Origin: Membranipora membranacea
Taxonomy: Eukaryota > Bryozoa > Gymnolaemata > Cheilostomatida > Membraniporidae
Assembly: GCA_914767715.1 (NCBI GenBank)
Contig: OU612075.1
Coordinates: 16,680,001 to 16,744,000, forward strand
Reading direction: 5' to 3'
Length of the DNA stretch: 64,000 bases
Shown here: positions 24,501 through 36,500 of the stretch, one piece after another
Layout of the letters: every line of letters starts with the position of its first letter
How positions within the stretch are numbered: position 1 is the stretch's first letter
Notes under the pieces: generated by a model
What the model saw: only the letters and a program-made list of their open reading frames with translations
What the model was told of the DNA's origin: nothing
The model's database searches: none
Made by a program: the position numbers and the translations under genes

Positions 24501-27500
24501 TCTCTTATCGATAGAGAGTGAACTAATTAATTTAGCATGAGTACCATCACAAGGAATTTGGTGAGACGACCCAAATTCAATTTAACCAAATAAGGGCGGG
24601 TACATGTTAAGTACTTGACTATAACGATCAGAGATACACATGATAATAGTGTAGTCTTGATGTAAGTGTGTCTAAGGCTCAGGCTCAGGAGGAGATACTA
24701 ACCCATTTGTGTTCTGAGGTCAGCGTATTCTTTATTCATATATCGCTGCCGATCTGTCTGTAGTTCATACTCTTTCATCAGTACCTGATTTCTGTTCACC
24801 TGCTCCATAAACTTTACTTCTATCTCCTTCATTCTGTGCTCCAGTAAGACCTTCACAGAAAATAATACAATAAGTAGATATCGTGATGAGAAGAGGTGGT
24901 GGAACTCTGTATATGATTGGGAGTAAAATGGGAGCAGCAACAACATCAAAGTAAGCAAGTAAAACTAAACATGATTACCGTATAATGAGGAAAAAAACAG
25001 TAGAGGAAACACAGTAAAAAATTTACAGATCACTTAAAAAGTTGGTCGTCATTTGTGTAGAGATTGAGATAACTTGAAAATACTATGATATAAGACTGCC
25101 AAATATATTATCGCATATATTTATACTTTGGATATTGGAGAGTACTCGCCCTGGGTAATAGACTGTGTTTGTCCAGGAGTATATATATATATATATATAT
25201 ATATATGATAACATATAATATATTATATATATATATCAATATATATATGTTCAATTTAATGAATATATGATACGATCTATATATATATATATTAATATTT
25301 ACAAATATATATAATATATATTATGGTTCACCTTATCATCGAGAGCCTTATCTCTCTCTTTCTGCATCTGAGTTTTAATCATCATCATTTCCTCAACTCC
25401 TGACTTCTCCTTAGTAGCTATCATTAGGTGCTCATACTTCTCCTATCAAATAAAACAGCAAACAACATGGCAGAGAAGTCACAGAATCTGGCGTATTGGT
25501 TTTCTTGTCGTTACAGTATTATTTAAAAATGGATGACAAAAATCAAGCTGTCATATCACACGCCACATCTCGAAGCATGGGCGGCAAAATATTAATTGCC
25601 TTAGGGGCGAGACTGCAAAATCTGTGTCAGGTTGCTCTCTGTTTGCAGTCAGGTTGGAGCACACCTGAGGGCCAACCGACCCCAGTAGTCGATGGACTGC
25701 AGTGGGATTCAATCCCTTGACCTTCAACATTTGCATTTTTAAAGGAACGGTGCTCTAACCAACTGAGCCACCTCCTACCCGATGATAGTTCTAGCGCTCT
25801 GTTGCAATAACCCAACCAAGATCTGTGTCCGAGGGACCAAAATAAATCATCATTGAAGGGTCAGCAGCCACTCTGATCACGTCTATCTCTGATCGATAGA
25901 GAGTGAATTAATTCACTTAGTAAGAGTACCATCACAAGGAATTTGGTGTGACGACCGGAGTTCAATTTTATTAATTAGGGGCGGGTACATGTTAGGTGCT
26001 GCTACTCACGATCAGAGATACATATGTTAATAGTATAATCTCCATGTCAACGTGGTCAGCAGCTGCAGGAGCTGTCAGTTTTATGCTTAGCTGACAGGTA
26101 GCTGACAGGTAACCTAACCTACCTGATTTGTTCTGTTGAGTTTCATGAGTTCATTGAGTCTCTCTTTGGTCATCTCTAAATCTTTCTTCAGCGAAATATT
26201 ACTCTCCTTCAGTATATCATAATCATACATCTACAACAAAGGAGGTCAGGGGACAACAGGGTCAACAATGTCAGGATAATAAGAATAAGTACAGGTTACC
26301 TCACATCTCAGTGCGACAGCTTGTCAATGGCTACTGCAATTTACACCTTTAAAGGTCACTTTGTGAATGATACATGTGGTATCATATGAAAAGGATGATC
26401 GTACCATTAGGTGAGCAGCTCCACAATGATGCAGCATGCCTATACATGCCCTTGTGTATCTGGAGATGTCTTACACAATATTGGCAAATCAGTTGATCAG
26501 TAAGAATATGGTAACATTATCATGTAGGCCTAAACCTAAGGTTTGTTGATTTTTCGTAGTTATAGAGCTTATAACCACAAACGTGAGTTCGCAGTACACT
26601 ATTAAATCCCATAAACATACATTATATTTCACATTCAAAATATTCATTTAAATCCTGCAAGTTTCCAACACATCCATCATTGCAGTAATGATCCTCATCA
26701 GTTAAGCCAATAACACCAAAATAATGGTGAGCGTAAGCTGGTGAACCATAGACTTAATATTAAGCTCATGTGGTGGGTCTATGAGCCATCCCTAATGTAG
26801 TATAGTGGTATGAAATGAAGAGCACACTTGTTTGATCCTCACAACGGGCCACAGCATCTGCCAGTATAACTTGGAAAGCAGCACTCATTCTGATCGTGAC
26901 TCTGGTTTTTACAGAGGGTAAGCATTTTTCATTGCATTGTTGAATTTCAATTCAGCTCCAACTCTACCCCACAGATCTATGAGGGGGGGGGGGTGGAGCT
27001 TGTTTAATTTAAAACTGTTGAGTTTTTATCTTGTATTTTTTCTTGATGTAAGAACAAGACCTAGGAGGTCTCACTCACTCTGAAATCACTCAACGCTATA
27101 TATTGCCTTTTCTTATTGAAGTGAACGATTTAGGAGCAAAATGATTTGGTCACAAGACTAATAATTAGTTATTGAATTGAGCAAAGCAATGGGCCTAGTT
27201 AGGTTTGAGCGCATAGCTCTTGCTCATTTAATCTCTTTGGAGAACAGACGAAAGTTCTCTGACCTGATTTTTCTAGTTTTTCCTTCATCATATCATACTA
27301 CAACCTAATTGGTTTGTATTCTCCTGTCACAGTTCTAGCGAAGCAAAAAACGGCATGCAAAAACTACTGCACATCAATAGGCTTTAAAACAGGAGACTGC
27401 AGAGGAGAGAACGCTGACTGCAGATGCTGTTATAAAACTGACGTCAAGATCAAGAGCCTTGAGTGGGGTTGTCCAGCCGTGGAGGCATGTAACGCAACAT

Positions 27501-30500
27501 GCAAATCTAATGTGGATAAGTATGGAGCTACATGGGCTTACGGAGAATGTGTAGGTAACAAGGGTCTAATGTGTAAATGTAAATACATCCTGAAGAAGTG
27601 TATACCAGCACCAGTAACACCTCCGACAGTAAACGACTTTTGTAGCCTGCCTGTAGATGAGCTACTCTAAACAACTAAACATTGGAAAATGGACTCTCTA
27701 ATATGAACAATGTGTTTTAATTAGAGTGCAAATAAAACCATGATTATGTAGCAGAGAGTTTTTGACTAGTTTCCAAGTAACTTGTTGCAGCAATATGTCA
27801 TTACAACTGAGCTGACAATTCAATATTCTTTGTCATAAATAAATGCAACAAAACATGACTGATATATTGCAAGTGTAGAATATTTTTGAGGGCATACTTA
27901 GCTAGTTTTTATATTATGAGCGCATTACAATCCAGTCTCATACACTTTCACATCACTAATATAACCAATAAAGAGGGATATATAGGATTCATACTGCTCT
28001 TGTGGTTTTAAACGGCAAAAATATTGTGACATTGTGCCTCCCCCCCCCCCCTCCTTCATGATGATGTGACAAGAGGAATTTGCCATTTAACGACATAGCA
28101 ACAACCCTGGCATTATTGCCCCACGAACACAGCGAAGCTGATGAGATAGATGATTGAAATTGGGGTACCTCCCCATTGTATTTTAGATCTATTACCTAGG
28201 GTATAACTTTAAGGATAAGTATACTTTTGTGCCTACAGACATACTGAGAAAGTGTTGCAGAATCTACCTCTTTTTTTATTAATCAATAATAGAAAACCTT
28301 GTACAATCAAGTCAAGGAGTTAACTCATTGATCTAGGCCTACATGTCTCTAAATTTGTCTACCATGAGTCACCAAATCATTTCCTTATACCATAATTATG
28401 TCTACCCAATGCATGGGTGGACTTCACATTGATGTGTGGAGTATCAAACATGACCAGGTACACAAGGGCGGGGAAGAAACAGATACAGCAAAACTGCCAA
28501 TGAAATTAAGATTCTGCAAAGTTTTCCTCAACCTCAACTCAACCAAAACAATCCAACGCCCAAAATAGATATTTCTTATCGATTCTGTTCATGAGCATCA
28601 CATTTCTATTCTTGTGAACTAGTGGCCTCGCCCCTTCCTCGTCATACTCTTGATTTTTATAAATCTCAATTTGTGTATAAAAAAGGTAAAAAACGATATT
28701 CACCATCAGTACACACCAACAGTCTACAATCAGCACCATGGCTCAGCTACATATATTTCTGCTTCTGGGACTAGCATCAGCAAGTCTCATAGGTAAGTAT
28801 CTCATTGATTTACTGATTTGTGCTATCATAAAACCAAATAATTGATGCAGTACTTGGAATGGAATATCTTGATCAGATTCAAATGTTTGATGATAACAAT
28901 AACATAATAAGGCATATACTCTTTCGATACAATTTTCTGACATGAATATTCTCTTTTCTTTCATCAGCGTTCACTTCAGCTGCATCTGGGGGATGTCCTG
29001 ACAGTTATAAATGTCAAGCAGTATGTGAAGGCTTATTTCCTAATATGGTCAACTCCTCATATTGTGATCAGTATGAATTATGTGTGTGTAAGCATTCAAG
29101 CATACACATGCACATCATACCTCATGAGACAACAACCTCACCACCATCAACAACCTCACCACCATCAACAACCTCACCACCATCAACAACCTCACCACCA
29201 TCAATAACCTCACCACCATCAACAACAGCTGAACCAATGACCTCAACAACAGCTGGACCAATGACCTCAATAACAGCTGAACCAATGACCTCAACAACAA
29301 CTGATGTCCTACCACCCTCAAATACCTCTTCAACAACAACTGGTGTGAATGGAACAACGACTATCGTGACAACTGCTCATGTAACTTCTCCTCCTGTAAC
29401 TCCTGCTCAAATGATATGGGAATTATTACCAGGTAATAGTAACACTATAACTTTTATCCTGATCAACAATTCAAAAGCAGTAACTTCATTTTTTTTGGTT
29501 TCTAAGAATATTGAGATACTCTTCACTCATACTGAGTTCAATCTGTATCATAGAAGTGGATGCCCTCAAAGGTGCTAGAGGAAGGAACAATAAATCTAAA
29601 AATGCTCTTCAAATGGCTAAAAATAGCAATCGAGCTAAAAGATCGTGCAATCTCTCTTCAATAGGAAGGATTGATGGCGTTAGCAAGACAAAATTCAGTA
29701 CTTTGAGTTATTTGCCATTCCGTCATTGCCACCCTGTTCAATACAGTGAATGCTGTGTATTACGGTTGTTAACTGTGAGACCTTATCCTGTTTGTTTTCA
29801 GTTGATGCATGTCCTGACTTGGCGAAGTGCGCTAAGGAGTGTGTTGATGAGCACGGAGAAGCTAAAACGAGCGGCGCAAAATGCCATGGTCCGGGTAGAG
29901 AATTCTGCTCCTGCAGCACCTCACAAACTTAGAACTGCCTTCAATTTGTTGATAAATCCAACTGTTTGCTATGAAGGAAATTTGTAGCATAAATCACTTC
30001 CTCAATTCTTGTGCTTAGAATATTAATATATATGCCTTTCCATTTTCACTGCAATTTATTTTAGTATATTTTACTAGCAATGCCATTACAAATTTCAATA
30101 ATTCAACACAGCTCCATGACACATCAACTTTTAACATTTGAGAAACCAATATCAGGGAAACCAGGTCTTTTACTTGGTACCCCTACCTTACGGTCCCCGA
30201 CATGCACATTTAATTGTCCAACACACCTCCCTTAGACTTGCTCATGGTTGGGTCTAGCAAATAGGAAAATGTTGAATCCCCTCCTGAGTTTTTTTTTAAA
30301 TCAACTCTTTCTGACATCCAACATGCTCCTTTCCTGTTTTCTAATCTTAGATTCTATCAAATAAAATCTTCATCTTTCTTCGCATACAAGCGTTTTGATT
30401 TTGCTCAACAGGTTTGTGTTCACCATAGGGAAAAGATTAAAATGCTTATATGCAAAAAAAAGGAAATTCAGCTGTTGAAAAACCATAAATTGGTGTAAAT

Positions 30501-33500
30501 GCTCATACTGTCAACAACTAGCAAGGTAATATTATGAGGATTTTACATCCAACATTTAAAGTTTTTACATATGCCAACAAAATATACCAATATCTGAACT
30601 ATCTATCAGATTCCAAGATTATGAGATACAAACATCAGGGTCAATAGTTATTGGTGTCAATGATTTTCATGATTTCGGAACTATGACTAGATGAATTATC
30701 AGGTAAAAGTAAAGCAGTCCATCAAGGTAAAACCAATCAACCTCGACTAGGACCAATCCATTAGACCTAGGTATACCTGGACATAGGCCTAAGCAATATA
30801 AACCAGATCAAACAGAGACTAGCAGCTGAAACCAGGAACGCAATCCTTACTGTTGGGCTACAGATATCTTATGGAATTCTTCCATGCTAATGTGACTTAA
30901 TTAAAGCGGTTGACTTTAATCCATGCTAGAGCTAGAATTCAAAATCATCACTTGGCTGTACCTGGTGGAAAGAAACCTCGACAAACACACATGAACCCCC
31001 ACAGTAACCACACCATCCAAGAATATGTCCACCGACAGCGCACCAGCATCCAGTTATCTCAAAAACCAGCAGCAGTCACACTACTTTCATTCACATGGAA
31101 ACCAAAAGTCACCCCAAATCCATACACCAATAACAGTAACAGCAAATGCTGCCAGTTACAATCAACATCATACAGGCCAAATAAATAAATGACATCAATC
31201 CCCTAACTAAGCAGTGACCTGGTAGCCACTTCATATAGGACATACGGATCCTTACAAAAACAAGTGTTCAATTCTAAACCATAAACATATATAATGTAAT
31301 TTATGTTAATATTCCTATCAAAGATCTAATCATTCCAAATATCTCATTTGTGTAAGCTGTGCCAGCAATGCCATGCCACTCTTGCATATGTAGTAATATA
31401 TTTCCTATCTGAAATAATTTTTGATCAACATTATTCAATGAGGTGGTAATGTTGTCAATTATTCGACCTATCTTTTGATGTTTTTTACATTGAACAAAAC
31501 AGTAGAATTTGACATTGCCACCAACCATGATGCTCAAAGCTTGTAATTGTACAGATCATATTGGTGTCATGCGCTATTGACTATCAATAAGACAGGAGAG
31601 GTATCACTGTTCAAATAAATAGGAGTAATGTTTCAGGAAATTTCTGCAATTTGGGCTAAATCAAACTTGCATAATAAATGGTCAACAACTCATGAATGTA
31701 TTATATGGTGATAGGCCTTTACCTAATAGTCCCAGCAAGCCATGGGAGGCACAGGAGTTACAAGTTGTATTCTTTATTATTAGAACATGCCTAGTTTTAC
31801 AAATTCACCTAAATGGTAAGTTTGGTAACATAGATTAGTGTTGTATGAATAGATTTGTTAGTTGAATTATGGTAGAAGTGCTTTTCTGAACTGCAGACTG
31901 TAAGGGTGATCAAACAGATGCTGTTATAAAACTGCCGTCAAGAAAATCAACAGCCTTAAGTGGGGCTGCCCAGACGTGGATGAATGTGAAGCAAATTGCA
32001 AAGCAAATGTGGAAAAGTTTAGTAACAGTCCTACTAGGCCATGTTTGGTATGGTTTTAAAGATCTCAGGCTGAGAAGTTATAAGGGCATATGAAATCAAA
32101 CAGCCTGTGAACCTAATTGCAGTAAAACTGCTGCAAAGTCTGAAAATTGGGATCATAGTGGATCATAGTGATTTATTGCCTCCCCCTGACCACTATGATC
32201 CACTATGATCATTGCTAGAATAATTGAAAAAAAAAACAAAAACATTTTTGCCGTATGAACTCACAATAATTGACTTACTAGGGTAATATTTCCACTTTTC
32301 TAATAGGACTGGCCCTTTAAAGCTACATGGGTGACTCCTGGAGAATGTGTATGTAACAAGGGTCTAAGGTGTAAATGTTCATACATCCTGAAGGAGTGTA
32401 TACCGGCACCAGTAACACCTCCGACAGAAAACGACTTTTGTAGCCTGCCTGTAGATGAGCTACTCTAAGCAAGAAAATGGACCCTATAATATGAACAACA
32501 GCTAGTTTTTATATGAGCACATTACAATCCAGTATCATACACTTTCACATCCCTAATATAACCGATAAAGAGGGATATATAGGATCCATACTGCTCCTTG
32601 TGATTTAAAACTGCAAAAATATTGTGATATTTTGCAACCCCCCCCCCCCCCCACTCCCTCTTTCATGATGATGTGACAAGAGGAATTTGCCATTTAACAA
32701 CATAGCAACAACATTGGCATAATTGCCTTAAAACCCACAAACACAGCCCTAGCTGATGAGATGGTTGAAATTGGGGTACCTCCCGATCATATTTTAGATC
32801 AATAGACATCTATTAGCTAGAGTATAACTTTAAGCATAAGTATCTTATTGCCCACAGATATACTGTGTGAGTGTTGCATCAACAGCCGTCTCAATTCACT
32901 TTACCATGTGGCCTCTGCTGAAAAATAATTTATAATCCATCCCTTCATCTCTCTCAATAATAGTAAATCTTTTAAGATCAAGGCAAAGAGTAAACTCCTT
33001 GATCTAGGCGTACATCTCTCAAAATTTGTTTACCATGAGTCACCAAATCATTTCCTTATAAGACAATGATGTTTACCCATGATGGGGTGACATCATTGGT
33101 GTGTGGAGTATCAGACACGACCAGGGACACAAGGGCGTGGAAGGAACTGATATATTGCAGTAACATGATCACTACTAAGATGCAACCAATAGAATTAAGA
33201 TTCTGCATAGCTTTCCTCATCCTCAACTTAACCAAAACAATCCAACGCCCAAAATAGATAATATTTCTTTTCCATTCTGTTCACGTAGATTAAATTTCTA
33301 TTCTTGAAAACATGCGGCCTCGCCCCTTCCTCATTGTTTTGAAATGTCAAATTATGTATAAAAGCGGTAACATATTATATTCATCACCAGAACACCAGAA
33401 TAACCATCTACAATCGGCGCCATAGCTCAGCTACATATATGTCTGCTTCTGGGACTAGCATCAGCAAGTCTCATAGGTATGTCATCAAATCATTTGTAAT

Positions 33501-36500
33501 CTACTATTAAAACAAGGAGACAGCACAAACAAATAGTTGTAGTACTTCGCAGTAAATGTGTTGCTCAACTTTAACTGTTTGATGACTCCAACAAGATCAG
33601 GCGTATAGTGAAAAAGTGTTCTGACATGAATATTTTCTCTTTCGCTTCAGCGCTCACTTCAGCTGCATCTGGGGGATGTCCTGACAGTTATAAATGTCAA
33701 GCAGTATGTGAAGGCTTATTTCCTAATATGGTCAACTCCTCATATTGTGATCAGTATGAATTATGTGTGTGTAAGCATTCAAGCATACACATGCACATCA
33801 TACCTCATGAGACAACAACCTCACCACCATCAACAACCTCACCACCATCAACAACCTCACCACCATCAACAACCTCACCACCATCAACAACCTCACCACC
33901 ATCAACAACCTCACCACCATCAATAACCTCATCACCATCAACAACCTCATCACCATCAACAACCTCACCACCATCAACAACCTCACCACCATCAACAACC
34001 TCACCACCATCAACAACCTCACCACCATCAATAACCTAACCAACAACCTCAACAACAACTGAACCAACAACCTCACCCACAACCTCAACAACAACTGAAC
34101 CAACAACCTCAACAACCTCAACAACCTCAACAACAGCTCAACAAGCAAATTTGTCAACAACAACTACTGTCCCACCACCCTCAAATACGTCTTCAACAAC
34201 AACTGAACAGACAACAGAATCAATGAATAATACCACTCTACCTCTAGCAACAGAGAAATCATGTGTTAGACTGGCTGAGGCAGAAAAAGAAAGAGATGGT
34301 ACTTTGAAAGGTAAGTTAGAGGCATTAATTTATTGACAAATTTTCTTTCCACTGATCCATAATTGCTCTTATCGCCTTCAATGTTCAACCACTGCCTTTC
34401 TATTCAACCCAGCCTTCATTTATGAGGGTTGATGGAGCTTACTTTGTCCATCGTCCAGCTGACACTATCATGCAAATTTACATCGTATTACTGTGTTGTG
34501 ATTTTCAGAAACTGGAGGATGTCCAAGCGTGGTCGAGTGTGCTAAAGCCTGTGTCAAAGAGCATAGAGAAGATGCAAGGGGCGCAGAATGTGATGTTCAA
34601 GAACAATGCTGGTGCTGTCTTCAGAAATTAGTTAAAGATGATTAACTTCCCTACAGCAACAGGAACACAAACAAACCCTCACTCATGACCGTACTACCCA
34701 TGACAAGAACTTAAAACTATCATCTATTTAGGATTAAAATTCTTTCTTTCATTTATTTATTTAATATTGAAGATTTTGGTCCAGCGAGGTATCGCTCATG
34801 ACACCAACCATGCTAGGCCATTTTACAACAATTACTCCTTTCTATTATTTCATTTGATCTAAATTCATGAAATTTCTGCTATGTCAAGAGCAGTTACAAA
34901 TTCATTTTCCTTGATATACACCCTACCTTATCGCTTTGAACTTCTTAGCTACTAATTTGATCGAAAGCAGCCTTTCCAGTTGGCCATTTCAATAGTTCAT
35001 AAAAAACTATTCAAGAATTCCACCAAGAACGTATAACTATTATTTTGGCCTATTGTATTAAATAATGTTGTTGAGTCATCTCCCTTTGAGATTTCAGTGA
35101 CATCTATCGCATCATCTTTTCCTGACATGCAATATGTTTTTTCCACTCTTTCATTTTTGCATTCGGTAAAATAAAATACTTCATCTTTCTTTGCCAACAT
35201 GTGTCTCAAACTTGGTTCTCATAGGCCATAGGAGATACCACCGTGAGAATTCATTTCTTGAAAATGAATTGATTTTGATCTAGATTATATAAACAAAAGG
35301 CATTATGGATCGCACTGATTTCAGTTCGGAATCTCAAAAGTACATACTGTCTCTGATATCTCTATTGAAAAAAAATAGTACTATGAATATACTGTTTTAA
35401 TATATATAGGGTAACATGGATCAGCAGGGTTATACTCAGCATGGCTGTTCATGAAGGTACCCTCTCTTTTTTCGAGATTAAAATTACAAAACACTCAGCT
35501 CATGTGCCTAGCCTGTGTCAAAGTTCTTCACCGCAATCCAGTCGACTCCGCATAAATACAAAAAGGTAATTACCCATAGTTGGTTGTTTTCCTTGTCTCT
35601 AATGTAAGATTACAACTCATTCAGGAAAAAAAAAGATGATAAGAATGCTAAAAAATGTTCATGTTGTCCTGGATATTGCTATGCAGCTTGGGATAACGAC
35701 AAGGATGCCAGACCAAGGAGTTAAAGACTTGGTCTGACATCCTTGTCTGACTAAGCATGTTTAAAAAATTCAAATGCAATCTATATCACTGCACGCTGCA
35801 CACACCAGTTGTTATGGAGGTGATCAGGGTAATTGGATATAACCAAGTCATAGGGAAGGCGTGTTTTAAGAAACATGTCTGAGGCTCAAACCACTTGACT
35901 AGGAGGTATAAAAGGTCCAGTCAACATAACGCATACCAGGTGCAGCAGAATTGTGGGATACATAACCCTAACCAAGTTATACTCCGAAATTCCACTCAGA
36001 AAGAAGAGACGACACATACTGTTTGCACTGAGATATGTATCAGTTGTAATGTTTTCAACGTATCCGCTGCAACTGACATGGGCTCTTATTGATTCTGACT
36101 TTAGATAACGCATAGATTTATTGCCAAATGGGAAGTACTAGCTGTAAGACATCTAGCTGAATCTGTAATGCGCTCCATCAAATACTCATAAAATATACAT
36201 GTGTATCTGCCTCTATCTTTAATGATGAAGGTATATTTAATCAGCTGACATTGATGACTTTCCACTTTTTTGATGATTCACCCAAATCTGGAGTCTACTG
36301 TCAAATCAACTACATTTACTACAACCAATTATTAGAAAATTATTCACTAATTGTTCACTGTTAGCCACTTGTGCATCATCATTTGACTGAGAACGTCATG
36401 TTGGCTAGTTAGGTGAGCAGTGACAGCGAGGCTTCACTATTTGGCCCACTAGAATGTAGTACATTCATAGTCCACAGAATTCATGTTCATGTCAATATAC

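Larger units (their letters stand above)
27333..31700 (+). repeat. tandem segmental duplication, unit A
   Basis: Unit A holds the bidomain gene (27.3 kb), the mucin-type gene (28.7 kb) and 3' flanking DNA. Matching blocks recur in unit B: the CTCCGACAG-AACGACTTTTG gene end, a GAGGGATATATAGGA block with a poly-C run (28.04 vs 32.64 kb), the whole 28.5-29.2 kb region, and an ATGTTTCAGGAAAT block (31.63 vs 36.66 kb). The offset grows from about 4.60 to about 5.0 kb. Ends are approximate. Confidence 0.8.

Noticed and set aside
26850-26925. Possible signal-peptide exon for the 27.3 kb gene (a KAALILIVTLVFTEG stretch before GTAAGC)
   Set aside because: It is hydrophobic with a donor in the right phase, but the frame has no ATG between the preceding stop and the stretch.
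28030-28060. Poly-C run (also at 32.64 kb) as a structured or regulatory element
   Set aside because: Simple homopolymer within the duplicated units, useful only as a landmark of the duplication.
29140-29225. His/Gln-rich open frame (QQPHHH) in the 18-bp repeats at 29.1 and 33.8 kb
   Set aside because: It is the alternate frame of the TSPPST repeat. The gene frame has a signal peptide, cysteine modules and splice junctions in phase.
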